Shown here piece after piece: positions 7,994-16,038 of a stretch of 33,638 nucleotides of DNA. Source of the DNA: an uncultured Eubacterium sp. GTDB lineage: Bacteria > Bacillota_A > Clostridia > Lachnospirales > Lachnospiraceae. The stretch spans positions 1 to 33,638 of the forward strand of contig CAQBGY010000006.1 of the NCBI GenBank assembly GCA_948759685.1. Direction: 5' to 3'. A model generated the notes under the pieces. The model had not been told where the DNA came from and did not search any database. It saw nothing but the letters and a program-made list of their open reading frames with translations. The position numbers and the translations under genes are program-made. How positions within the stretch are numbered: the first letter of the stretch is position 1; each line of letters begins with the position of its first letter.

Positions 7994-8022
7994 TTTACAA
8001 CACAACATTTTAATTGTATAAT
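7994..8022 (+). promoter_or_regulatory. Promoter of the small toxin-like gene
   Basis: TTTACA (7994-7999), a 17-base spacer, then a perfect TATAAT (8017-8022) on the plus strand. The start is expected near 8029, giving a transcript of about 200 bases to the terminator at 8189-8229. Confidence 0.8.
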
Positions 8023-8068
8023 TGTATTGTCATTTCCCTACACTGATGACAGAAAGGGGGTGATATCA

Positions 8069-8155
8069 ATGGAACTACATATCTCCTTCGTAGTTTCCAT
8101 TATGGCAAGTATCATTGCTTATTATATTTGCAAATGGTTGGATGGAAAGCGGTAG
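8069..8155 (+). CDS. 28-residue membrane peptide, Fst-like type I toxin candidate
   Basis: The peptide begins MELHISFVVSIMASIIAYY and ends CKWLDGKR. It is a single hydrophobic helix (about residues 5-21) followed by a short charged tail with a W-L pair, the general build of Fst/Ldr-type type I toxins. The ribosome-binding site AAAGGGGG (8053-8060) is strong. The mRNA can fold ATGGAACTAC (8069-8078) against GTAGTTTCCAT (8090-8100), closing the start codon into a stem. The loop CTCCTT (8083-8088) can pair with AAGGGG of the Shine-Dalgarno. A near-copy of 8073-8089 lies beyond the terminator at 8240-8256, where an antisense RNA would start. Own promoter and terminator. I do not know this exact peptide. 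Toxicity is inferred from architecture; another small membrane-protein role remains possible. Confidence 0.75.
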   Translation: MELHISFVVSIMASIIAYYICKWLDGKR

Positions 8156-8256
8156 AACCAGCCTGGGTATGGTTAGCCTAAAATAACAAGACCCTTCAGT
8201 AGATGACGCTACTGAAGGGTCTATTTTTTGTAGATTTGAAACTACATATCTCTTTC
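8073..8256 (+). repeat. Direct repeat pair flanking the terminator (DRa/DRb-like)
   Basis: The 17 bases at 8073-8089 (AACTACATATCTCCTTC) recur at 8240-8256 with a single change (C to T). The first copy covers the toxin initiation stem and loop. The second lies 11 bases past the T-run of the terminator, so an RNA copied from the minus strand there would be complementary to the toxin mRNA start region. Confidence 0.85.
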
Positions 8257-8257
8257 A
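8185..8257 (-). ncRNA. Candidate antisense antitoxin RNA (RNA II-like)
   Basis: Predicted from the promoter at 8263-8291 to start near 8256. It would run through the complement of the 8240-8256 repeat and end at the shared hairpin 8189-8222 followed by TTGTTATTTT. The length is about 70 nt, close to RNA II of the pAD1 par locus as I recall it. It would contact the toxin mRNA at two places: the terminator hairpin, where the strands are fully complementary, and the initiation region through the repeat (16 of 17 bases). Confidence 0.55.
8189..8229 (+). terminator. Terminator of the toxin-like gene, probably bidirectional
   Basis: AGACCCTTCAGTAG (8189-8202) and CTACTGAAGGGTCT (8209-8222) form a perfect 14-bp stem with a 6-base loop, followed by ATTTTTTG on the plus strand. 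On the minus strand the same hairpin is followed by TTGTTATTTT, a weaker but usable T-tract. Confidence 0.93.
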
Positions 8258-8262
8258 TATTC

Positions 8263-8291
8263 AATATATCAAATTTATTTTATAATTACAA
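8263..8291 (-). promoter_or_regulatory. Convergent promoter of the antisense RNA
   Basis: On the minus strand TTGTAA (8286-8291) and TATATT (8263-8268) are separated by 17 bases. The surroundings are AT-rich, so chance matches are likely, but the predicted start falls exactly at the edge of the 8240-8256 repeat. Confidence 0.5.
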
Positions 8292-8348
8292 TATTTATTT
8301 AAAAAAATATTTACTATCAAAGCACATAAATTTGTGCATCGATAAACG

Positions 8349-8386
8349 CAGTGACCGAAAATCGGAAAACCGATTTTCGGTCACTG
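8349..8386. repeat. Perfect 17-bp palindrome with AAAA loop
   Basis: CAGTGACCGAAAATCGG (8349-8365) and CCGATTTTCGGTCACTG (8370-8386) are perfect inverted arms. There is no T-run on either side, so it is not a typical terminator. It may be a multi-copy intergenic palindrome or a protein-binding or RNA-processing site. Confidence 0.75.
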
Positions 8387-8416
8387 TCGCGGTACTCGCA
8401 GGATAAGTCTGGTCAT

Positions 8417-8537
8417 AAAAAGTCAGAGCAGTATGCTGACACACACTGTCTCAGAAAAAGAAAAAGATATAGAAACGAGAGTGAACTTTCGTTTCTATAT
8501 CTTTTTCTGACCGTGCTTCGCACGGGTCTGACTTTTT
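8417..8537 (-). terminator. Large nested palindrome ending topA transcription
   Basis: The inner arms GAAAAAGATATAGAAACGA (8460-8478) and its complement (8489-8507) form a perfect 19-bp stem. On the minus strand it is followed by TTTTTCTG, an intrinsic terminator just past topA. Outside it, GACCGTGC/GCACGGGTC (8508-8528 region) forms a small hairpin. AAAAAGTCAGA (8417-8427) pairs with TCTGACTTTTT (8527-8537), closing the whole 121-base block. The size and nesting exceed a normal terminator. Confidence 0.8.
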
Positions 8538-8541
8538 CCTT

Positions 8542-10611
8542 CTACTTGTCTTGCTCTTTACTTCGCACAAATCCGCATTCTACATCAGCACATGCCAGCT
8601 TATTTCCTTTTTCCACCATGTAACCGCCACATTGCGGACACTTTTCTGTAGATGGTTTCTGCCATGACATAAAGTCACATTCCGGTCCGTCAATACATCC
8701 ATAATATCTACGTCCTTTTTTCGTCATACGGTATACTACGTCTTTACCACACTTTGGACATGGCACTCCTACCTTTTCAAGATATGGCTTTGTATTTCTA
8801 CATTCCGGGAATCCCGGACATGCAAGAAACTTACCATGCGGACCATATTTAATAACCATTCTTCTTCCGCACTCTTCGCAGATTTCATCAGACTCTTCAT
8901 CTGCAATCTGAATCTTTTCCAATTTCTGTTCAGCATCTTTTACCATAAGATCAAGATCCGGATAGAAATTTCTGATAATAGTCTTCCACTCTACTTCTCC
9001 CTCTTCCACAGAGTCCAGTAGAGATTCCATATTTGCGGTAAACTCCGTATCGACAATTACCTTAAATGCTGTCTTCATTACATTATTTACTGCCTCACCT
9101 AATTCTGTAACATAAAGATTTTTCTTTTCTCTAGTCACATATCTTCTTCCGACAATCGTGCTGATTGTTGGAGCATACGTACTCGGACGACCGATTCCCT
9201 GTTCTTCCATAGCCTTTACTAACGCTGCTTCTGTAAAATGAGCAGGCGGCTGAGTAAAATGCTGATTCTCCTCAAATTTAACAAACTCTAATTCAGAATC
9301 TTTTTCCAATTTTGCAATCGTATTGTTCGTCACAACCTTTTCATTGTCACTATCTGTATAAATTTTCATAAAACCATCAAAATTGATTTTTGATGTAGAT
9401 GCATTAAATACATAATCCTTGACACCGATTTTCACATTAAATGTATCATATACGGCATTTCCCATACGGCTGGCAACAAATCTCTTCCATATTAACTGAT
9501 ACAGTCTGAACTGGTCTCTTGGAAGCTGTGCTTTTACCTTATCAGGTGTCAATGTAACATCTGTCGGTCTGATAGCCTCATGTGCATCCTGTATTTTTTT
9601 AGAGGCTTTCTTTGCATTAACCTCTTTTGTCATATAATCCATACCATAATTTTCTTCGATAAATTCCTTAACCTGTGCCTCTGCCGTCTCTGAAACTCTG
9701 GTAGAATCTGTACGAAGATAAGTAATCAAACCAATGCTTCCACGTCCCTTAATATCAACACCTTCATATAACTGCTGAGCAATACGCATTGTCTTCTGCG
9801 TTGAAAAATTCAATGCCTTGGACGCCTCCTGCTGCATAGTACTGGTTGTAAATGGGATTGGAGCTTTTCTTGTTCTGTTTCCTTTTTTAATATCATTTAC
9901 ACTAAATTTACTGCCTTTTAATTCTTCAATAATCTTATCCAGCTGTTCCTTTCCGGTAATCTCTATCTTTCCTTTCTTATCACCGTAGAAACTTACCGTA
10001 AATTCTTTATTCTTAAATTTTAAAACTGCATCCATATCCCAATATTCCTTTGGAATAAATGCATTAATTTCTTCCTCTCTGTCACAAAGCATACGAAGTG
10101 CAACGGATTGAACACGTCCTGCACTAAGTCCTCTCTTTATTTTCTGCCAAAGCAGCGGACTGATACTATATCCCACCATTCTGTCAATAACACGTCTTGC
10201 CTGCTGGGCATCAACCAAGTCCATATCAATCTCTCTTGGATTCTTTAAAGATTCCTTAACAGCCGGCTTTGTGATTTCATTAAATGTAATTCTTGCTGTC
10301 TTCTTATCTTCCAATTTTAAAGAGTTTGCAAGATGCCATGAAATTGCCTCTCCCTCACGGTCCGGGTCAGTCGCCAGATAAACTTTGTCTGCTTTTTTGA
10401 CATAACGGCGTAATTCCGCCAGTTTTTCTCCCTTGCCTCTGATAGTAATATATTTTGGCTCATAATCATTTTCAAAGTCAATTCCCATTGAACTCTTAGG
10501 CATGTCCCTTACATGTCCGTTTGAAGCTACCACTTCATAATTAGAACCTAAAAATTTCTTAATAGTTTTTACTTTCGCTGGTGATTCCACAATCACAAGA
10601 TACTTTGCCAT
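8542..10611 (-). CDS. topA: DNA topoisomerase I
   Basis: A type IA topoisomerase (689 residues) that relaxes negative supercoils through a tyrosyl-DNA intermediate. The Toprim domain begins MAKYLVIVESPAK and has DPDREGE at about 83-89. The catalytic tyrosine is Y298 in TYLRTDSTR. Three C-terminal C4 zinc ribbons follow: CEECGRR...CPGFPEC, CPKCGKD...CIDGPEC and CPQCGGY...CADVEC. The open frame extends 15 codons further upstream to 10656, but AAGGAG lies between that start and the MAKYL methionine, so I place the start at 10611. This leaves a 23-base gap after dprA. It is last in comM-dprA-topA, a common Firmicutes association. Confidence 0.98.
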   Translation of the reverse strand: MAKYLVIVESPAKVKTIKKFLGSNYEVVASNGHVRDMPKSSMGIDFENDYEPKYITIRGKGEKLAELRRYVKKADKVYLATDPDREGEAISWHLANSLKLEDKKTARITFNEITKPAVKESLKNPREIDMDLVDAQQARRVIDRMVGYSISPLLWQKIKRGLSAGRVQSVALRMLCDREEEINAFIPKEYWDMDAVLKFKNKEFTVSFYGDKKGKIEITGKEQLDKIIEELKGSKFSVNDIKKGNRTRKAPIPFTTSTMQQEASKALNFSTQKTMRIAQQLYEGVDIKGRGSIGLITYLRTDSTRVSETAEAQVKEFIEENYGMDYMTKEVNAKKASKKIQDAHEAIRPTDVTLTPDKVKAQLPRDQFRLYQLIWKRFVASRMGNAVYDTFNVKIGVKDYVFNASTSKINFDGFMKIYTDSDNEKVVTNNTIAKLEKDSELEFVKFEENQHFTQPPAHFTEAALVKAMEEQGIGRPSTYAPTISTIVGRRYVTREKKNLYVTELGEAVNNVMKTAFKVIVDTEFTANMESLLDSVEEGEVEWKTIIRNFYPDLDLMVKDAEQKLEKIQIADEESDEICEECGRRMVIKYGPHGKFLACPGFPECRNTKPYLEKVGVPCPKCGKDVVYRMTKKGRRYYGCIDGPECDFMSWQKPSTEKCPQCGGYMVEKGNKLACADVECGFVRSKEQDK

Positions 10612-10634
10612 AAACATCTCCTTCTTTAAAGATA

Positions 10635-11723
10635 TTAATTTAGCCTTGAATAACAATTATATGATGGTTGCTCAATCAGCCCCCGTAACTGTAATTGTAA
10701 CAACATCTCCACAAGTCTTTCATACTTTAGTCCTGTTGCTTGTATTAACTCATATATATTTTTCGGCTGTAAACTTAACTCACTATACAACAACAAAAAC
10801 TCTTTTTCAAGTGTTTTTTCTATACTGCCTTTTTTATCTGCCTTATTAAATACTACGTATTTAAGTTCTTCCATGATATCTTCTGCCGATGTTACCAAGC
10901 CCGCTCCATTCTTTATTAATCGGTTACAGCCACTGCTTAAACTATCCCCAACCCTTCCCGGAACAGCCATAACATCCTTCCCCTGTTCCAGTGCCCACTC
11001 TACTGTAATCAATGAGCCGCTTTTTTCTTTTGCCTCTATTACTACTACCTTATCAGCCAACCCGCTGATAATTCTGTTCCTCTGTGGAAAATGCCATGAT
11101 GCCGGCGGACTGCCCGGTGAATATTCCGATATAATCCCGCCGTTTTTTAAAATATTATCATATAATTCTATATTTTCTGTCGGATAACAAATGTCAACCC
11201 CACACCCAAGTACAGCAAAAACCGGTGCTGCTCCCTCTAGTGCTCCTAACCCACTATATGTATCAACTCCTCTTGCCATTCCACTAATTATCTGCACATG
11301 ATTGTCAGATAACTCTCTGGCAAGTCTTTTTGCCATATTTCTCCCATATCCCGAACATGCTCTCGCTCCTACCATAGCTACTATCGGCATACCGTCATCC
11401 GGCAGCCTTCCTTTGTAAAATAAATAATATGGTTTATGATTATACGGAAATAAACGTTGCGGATAATCTTTATCTTCAATGCACACAAACTGAATATTAT
11501 CTTTCTTTAAACTTTCTAAATACTGTTCGGTCCTAAAACATTTTCTACTGTTATCCAATACTTTAATTTCTTTATCGCTCAGTCCTCCTTTTATCATTAA
11601 ATCTTTTTTACTGGCACAGTATATGTTTTTTACGCTTTTAAACTGCTCTATCAGTTTCTTCAACTTATCAAAATAAATAAAATCTATACTGGAAATCCAC
11701 AACCAATACTCTCTGTCACTCAT
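10635..11723 (-). CDS. dprA: DNA-processing protein DprA
   Basis: A cytoplasmic protein that loads RecA on incoming single-stranded DNA during transformation. It has an N-terminal helical domain (about 1-70). The Rossmann-like DNA-binding core holds VGARACSGYG (about 119-128), SGMARGVDTYSG, LGCGVDICYP and FPQRNRIISGLA. A C-terminal winged helix (about 300-358) follows. At 362 residues it is full length. Its ATG overlaps the comM stop as ATGA, so translation is probably coupled. The comM-dprA pair suggests retained competence machinery, although no late com genes are in the window. Confidence 0.97.
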   Translation of the reverse strand: MSDREYWLWISSIDFIYFDKLKKLIEQFKSVKNIYCASKKDLMIKGGLSDKEIKVLDNSRKCFRTEQYLESLKKDNIQFVCIEDKDYPQRLFPYNHKPYYLFYKGRLPDDGMPIVAMVGARACSGYGRNMAKRLARELSDNHVQIISGMARGVDTYSGLGALEGAAPVFAVLGCGVDICYPTENIELYDNILKNGGIISEYSPGSPPASWHFPQRNRIISGLADKVVVIEAKEKSGSLITVEWALEQGKDVMAVPGRVGDSLSSGCNRLIKNGAGLVTSAEDIMEELKYVVFNKADKKGSIEKTLEKEFLLLYSELSLQPKNIYELIQATGLKYERLVEMLLQLQLRGLIEQPSYNCYSRLN

Positions 11724-13234
11724 ATCCTTCCCCCTTTTTCTATTATTTTATAACTGACAGCCTCTGCCAGTTCATCCATAGAAATCTTCTCTTTTTCCTT
11801 TAAATCCGCAATCGTTCTGGCTACTTTCAATATCTTTTCATGTGCACGAACACTCAGATCCATTTTTTCATATATCTCTTTTAATATATCTTCCTCGCCC
11901 TTTTGAAGCTTACAATATTTTTCTATTAAAACTCCCTGTAGTTGACTATTATAATTAATATTTTCATCTTTATATCGTTTTCTTTGTATCTCTGCTGCTA
12001 TATTGACACGCTTCCTGATTTCTTCCGAACTTTCCTGTTGCCTTTCTTCTTTTAATTCCCAATATGAAACCGGATTCATATATACGCACAAATCCATCCT
12101 ATCCAATATCGGACCACTGATTTTCTCTAAATATTTGCACACTTCACGCTCTGTACATGAACATTTATTTCTGTCAGGATAATATCCGCACCTGCAGGGA
12201 TTCATCGCCGCAAGCAGCATAAAATCCGCAGGAAAGCAAAACGATCCTCCTGCTCTTGAAACGATTACCTGCCTGTCCTCTAAAGGCTGCCTTAATGCTT
12301 CCATTACATTTCTTGAGAACTCAGGAAACTCGTCCATATAGAGAACTCCACCATGTGCCAATGTAAGTTCTCCCGGTTTCGGCACAGAGCCTCCCCCTGT
12401 CAGTGCAGTCACTGTAGTCGTATGATGCGGATTGCGAAAAGGTCGTCTTTTTACCATTCTTCCATTTAATGTACCTGCAATACTTTGTATTTTTGATATT
12501 TCAATAATTTCATCTTTTGTCATGTCCGGCAGAATTCCGGGGACTGCCTTCGCCACCACCGTTTTTCCTGTGCCGGGTGGTCCTATAAGCAATAAATTGT
12601 GCATACCTGCCGCTGCAACTTCCGCTGCCTTTCTTGCCTGAATCTGCCCTTTTATATACCTGAAATCCTCTCTCTCATATAGGGTTTCTTCCGGTTCCTC
12701 CGTTTTAGTTTCTTCCATATAATATTGCTCCGAATTCAGCATCATTACCAATTGATTCAGATTCTCAACAGCAATGACATCTAAGCCCTCAATACATCTG
12801 CACTCCCCTGAATTTTCTTTGGGAACAAAACATTTTTTTATTCCTTTTTCCATCGCATACAATGCCACCGGTAAAACCCCATTTACAGGAATTACTTTCC
12901 CATCTAAACTTAATTCTCCGATAAACATTTTGTCTTTTGTCTCACACTGCAGTATCTCAAGTGAAGATAGTATAGATACTGCTATAGAAAGGTCAAAATA
13001 GGTCCCTGTCTTTCTAATATTTCCCGGTGAAAAACTAATTGTTATTCTCTTAGGCGGCAGGACAAATCCTGAATTTCTAATGGCGGTTCTTACCCGTTCT
13101 CTGGATTCCTTGATATCAGACGACAAAAGACCTACCATATCAAAAGATGGCAGGCCATTACATATATCTGTTTCTACCACAACCGGTAATACCTCTACAC
13201 CGGTTATGACAGCACAATTGATTCTACATACCAT
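11720..13234 (-). CDS. comM: ComM/YifB family Mg-chelatase-like AAA+ ATPase
   Basis: A 504-residue protein of the ComM family, a hexameric helicase that promotes branch migration during transformation where studied. The N-terminal domain resembles a Lon-type protease fold (GLPSFDMVGLLSSDIKESRERV). The AAA+ core has Walker A GPPGTGKT (about 216-223), Walker B GGVLYMDEFPEF and a C-terminal Mg-chelatase helical domain. A zinc-like cluster CRCGYYPDRNKCSC is present. GGAGG ends only three bases before the first ATG (13240) but eight before the second, so I choose 13234. Confidence 0.95.
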   Translation of the reverse strand: MVCRINCAVITGVEVLPVVVETDICNGLPSFDMVGLLSSDIKESRERVRTAIRNSGFVLPPKRITISFSPGNIRKTGTYFDLSIAVSILSSLEILQCETKDKMFIGELSLDGKVIPVNGVLPVALYAMEKGIKKCFVPKENSGECRCIEGLDVIAVENLNQLVMMLNSEQYYMEETKTEEPEETLYEREDFRYIKGQIQARKAAEVAAAGMHNLLLIGPPGTGKTVVAKAVPGILPDMTKDEIIEISKIQSIAGTLNGRMVKRRPFRNPHHTTTVTALTGGGSVPKPGELTLAHGGVLYMDEFPEFSRNVMEALRQPLEDRQVIVSRAGGSFCFPADFMLLAAMNPCRCGYYPDRNKCSCTEREVCKYLEKISGPILDRMDLCVYMNPVSYWELKEERQQESSEEIRKRVNIAAEIQRKRYKDENINYNSQLQGVLIEKYCKLQKGEEDILKEIYEKMDLSVRAHEKILKVARTIADLKEKEKISMDELAEAVSYKIIEKGGRI

Positions 13235-13290
13235 AAGCATACTCCTCCAATATTATTATTCAAAAGAGCAACTAATTATATTTAAATATA

Positions 13291-13926
13291 TCACTCAATA
13301 TATGTGTTGTCAAAAGCTTTTTTTAATTTCTCTAAGGCTTTTTTTTCAATTCTGCTGACATAGCTTCGGGATATTCCCATATCAGCTCCTACTTTTTTCT
13401 GAGTAACAGGAGCCGCTCCGTTTAATCCATATCTTCTTACTATAATTTCTTTTTCCCTATCTGATAGTACTGTATCTACATATTTTTTTACTCTGACAAT
13501 ATCCTCAGCTTTTTCCATTTTATCCAATGTATCGATTTCATCATTTTCCACAACGTCCATAAGACTAATTGTATTTCCTTCTTTGTCCATTCCTATCGGC
13601 TCATTTAATGATACTTCTTTATTTCTTTTCCGTTCACTTCGTAACATCATTAAAAGTTCATTCTCAATGCATTTTGATGCATAAGTCACCAATCGGTTTC
13701 CTTTAGATGGATTGTAAGTGTTTACTGCTTTAATGAGTCCTACAATTCCTATAGAAATTAAATCCTCATTATCACGGTTTTCACTATAGTATTTTTTTGC
13801 AATATGCGCCACCAGTCTTAAATTTCTTTCAATGAGTATGTCCTTTGCTTCTTTATCTCCCTGCTTAAACCTTTCCACACATTCTCTCTCTTCTGCTGGT
13901 GTTAAAGGTTCCAAAAAAGTTTTCAC
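13291..13926 (-). CDS. sigK: SigK-like sporulation-type sigma-70 factor
   Basis: An RNA polymerase sigma factor of 211 residues. Region 2 reads ILIERNLRLVAHIAKKYY, then EDLISIGIVGLIKAVNTYNPSKG and LVTYASKCIENELLMMLRSE. Region 4 ends MGISRSYVSRIEKKALEKLKKAF. These match SigK/SigE-type mother-cell factors more than vegetative SigA. The protein starts directly at TFLEPLTPAEE with no N-terminal pro-sequence, unlike Bacillus SigK. AGAGG lies eight bases before the GTG at 13926, favouring it over the GTG at 13935. The minus strand upstream has CATAATATA (13955-13963), which fits the SigK -10 CATANNNTA and would allow autoregulation. Whether the organism sporulates cannot be judged here. Confidence 0.85.
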   Translation of the reverse strand: MKTFLEPLTPAEERECVERFKQGDKEAKDILIERNLRLVAHIAKKYYSENRDNEDLISIGIVGLIKAVNTYNPSKGNRLVTYASKCIENELLMMLRSERKRNKEVSLNEPIGMDKEGNTISLMDVVENDEIDTLDKMEKAEDIVRVKKYVDTVLSDREKEIIVRRYGLNGAAPVTQKKVGADMGISRSYVSRIEKKALEKLKKAFDNTYIE

Positions 13927-13998
13927 GCTTCGCACCTCTCGACATACTTAGTTCTATATTATGCAAAACGTGATTTTCTCGTGCCTGTACTATACACG

Positions 13999-14025
13999 AA
14001 AAAAACGGACTGAATGTCCGTTTTT
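13999..14025 (-). terminator. Terminator after trhP
   Basis: AAAAACGGAC (14001-14010) and GTCCGTTTTT (14016-14025) pair around TGAAT. On the minus strand the stem runs into seven T. It separates the tRNA-modification operon from the sigma gene, and the plus-strand reading could also terminate. Confidence 0.9.
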
Positions 14026-14046
14026 GTACCTTACGTAATTAACTCT

Positions 14047-15291
14047 TTAACTATTCACCTGTTTTTCTTCACTTTTCACTCTGAGTATGTCTCCTGATTC
14101 CAATTCCATACCAAGATTAATTATTAACTGTTGTTTCGGATGCGGACAGCTATCCATTTCATTTCCCTCTTCATCTTTGATAGAAACTACTTCTACTTCA
14201 ATGTCATTGCCATCTGCTCTCATAATTTCAATCGTCTGCCCTACAAAAAATTTATTCTTCTGCTCTAACCTGTATTCTTTTTCAGAAACTCTTTCTCCTA
14301 CAATTCCCAGATAGACATATTCTCTCTCATAGACATTACTGTCATAAATCTGTGTAGTTTCATCCGGCTTTCCAAAGAAAAATCCTGTTGTGTACTGCCT
14401 GTATGTACACTGTGAAATAAACTCCTTATATTTTGATATATTTTCCTGATACTTCTTAGGACTTTCTAAATAATCGTCAATTGCCATTCTGTATGTTCTG
14501 GCAACTGTGGCAACATACAACGCGGTCTTCATTCTTCCTTCTATCTTAAAACTGTCTATCCCCGCATCTATCAGTTCCGGTATATGCTCAATCATGCAAA
14601 GATCCTTCGAATTAAAGATGTATGTTCCTCTTTCGTTTTCTTCTATCGGCATATACTCACCCGGTCTGTTCTCCTCCATGACAGCATATTTCCAACGGCA
14701 CGGATGGGTACATGCTCCCTTATTCGCATCCCGTCCTGTCATAAAACTGCTGAGCAGACATCTCCCCGAATAAGAAATGCACATCGCTCCATGAATAAAT
14801 GTCTCTATCTCCATATCATCAGGAATATTCTCTCGAATCTCTTTAATCTCGCGGATAGATAATTCTCTGGCAGAAACTACACGCTTTGCTCCTAGTCCAT
14901 ACCAAAAATTATATGTTCCGTAATTTGTATTATTTGCCTGTGTACTTACATGCAGTTCCATATCCGGCAGCATCTCTTTTGCAATCGTAAAAACTGCCGG
15001 GTCAGAAATAATCAATGCATCCGGCTTAACTTTCTTTAAATCATTGAAATATACCTTAACTGGTTCAATATCTGCATTATGAGCTAAAATATTCGCTGTA
15101 ACATACACTTTCACGCCATATTCATGTGCATATTTCACCCCCTCTGCCATTTCATCTAAAGAAAAATTCTTTGCTTTCGCTCTTAAACCAAAAACTTCTC
15201 CACCAATATAAACCGCATCTGCACCATATCTTACAGCTGTTTTTAATACTTCCAGACTACTTGCCGGTACTAATAATTCTGGTTTTCTCAT
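14047..15291 (-). CDS. trhP: tRNA 5-hydroxyuridine synthesis protein TrhP (peptidase U32 family)
   Basis: A U32-family protein of 414 residues. Family members YrrO/TrhP make 5-hydroxyuridine at position 34 of tRNA, using prephenate and an iron-sulfur cluster. Visible features are the N-terminal TIM-barrel start MRKPELLVPASSLEVLK, FIHGAMCISYSGRC (about 165-178) and the cysteine set C-x6-C-x15-C-x3-C ending GACTHPCRW, which fits the cluster ligands. FNSKDLCMIEHIPELIDAGI and FKIEGRMK are family signatures. It lies 46 bases after the methyltransferase that acts on its product, matching yrrM-yrrO in B. subtilis. Annotation as a peptidase or collagenase is a historical label. Confidence 0.9.
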   Translation of the reverse strand: MRKPELLVPASSLEVLKTAVRYGADAVYIGGEVFGLRAKAKNFSLDEMAEGVKYAHEYGVKVYVTANILAHNADIEPVKVYFNDLKKVKPDALIISDPAVFTIAKEMLPDMELHVSTQANNTNYGTYNFWYGLGAKRVVSARELSIREIKEIRENIPDDMEIETFIHGAMCISYSGRCLLSSFMTGRDANKGACTHPCRWKYAVMEENRPGEYMPIEENERGTYIFNSKDLCMIEHIPELIDAGIDSFKIEGRMKTALYVATVARTYRMAIDDYLESPKKYQENISKYKEFISQCTYRQYTTGFFFGKPDETTQIYDSNVYEREYVYLGIVGERVSEKEYRLEQKNKFFVGQTIEIMRADGNDIEVEVVSIKDEEGNEMDSCPHPKQQLIINLGMELESGDILRVKSEEKQVNS

Positions 15292-15337
15292 TTTCTACTT
15301 CCTCTTATCTTTCACTCTGTTGACAATTTTTATCCAC

Positions 15338-15982
15338 TTATCTTTTTACCGAAATCGTAATTCCATCACCAATAGGCACAATGCTTGTTTCAAGTTCAGG
15401 ATGTTTCTTTACAACCTCCAAATATTCCCGCATTCGTTTATGAATGGTTCTGTCCCTTCGCCTTACAACATACTTTGACTGTATTAAATCCCCTTCCTGC
15501 AGGATGTTATCTGTAATAAGAACAGCCCCCTTCTTCATCAACCGCAATACTTCCGGTAAAAAATGAATATATTGAGCTTTTGCTGCATCCATAAATACAA
15601 AATCAAACTGATTTGCCTCTAATGACGGCATAATTTCTAAAGCATCTCCTTCTAATAACTCTATTACATCGCTTTTCCCTGCCAGTCTTATATTTTCTTT
15701 TGCAATAGGAATTCTCTTTTCATAATTTTCAATTGTAACTATCTTTGTCCCCACATCAATACATTCACTCATTAAAATGGCTGAGTACCCAACTGCAGTA
15801 CCCAGCTCTAATATTCTCGTCGGTCTTGTTATTGACAACATCACTCTAAGAAAGCTCTCCATTTCCTTTCTTATAATAGGCACATTATCTTTATGTGCCT
15901 CTCTTTCAATCCTCGTCAACACTTCCGTATTTGCACTCTCTAATGAATTCATGTACGATACGATTCTTTCATCTACTATCAT
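15338..15982 (-). CDS. trmR: tRNA 5-hydroxyuridine methyltransferase TrmR
   Basis: A SAM-dependent O-methyltransferase of 214 residues. The YrrM/TrmR family converts ho5U34 to mo5U34 in tRNA. The SAM-binding motif is ILELGTAVGYSAI, followed by FVFMDAAKAQY and a LITDNIL metal-binding segment. The C-terminus PIGDGITISVKR is typical. The frame extends to 16018, but CGGAG sits six bases before the ATG at 15982, so that start is preferred. Its place directly before trhP makes the wobble-uridine role more likely than catechol methylation. Confidence 0.88.
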   Translation of the reverse strand: MIVDERIVSYMNSLESANTEVLTRIEREAHKDNVPIIRKEMESFLRVMLSITRPTRILELGTAVGYSAILMSECIDVGTKIVTIENYEKRIPIAKENIRLAGKSDVIELLEGDALEIMPSLEANQFDFVFMDAAKAQYIHFLPEVLRLMKKGAVLITDNILQEGDLIQSKYVVRRRDRTIHKRMREYLEVVKKHPELETSIVPIGDGITISVKR

Positions 15983-16038
15983 ATGAATCTCCGTTTCGCA
16001 GTTTTTCTTGCAACACATTTGCTTCAGCCGCGCATAGT

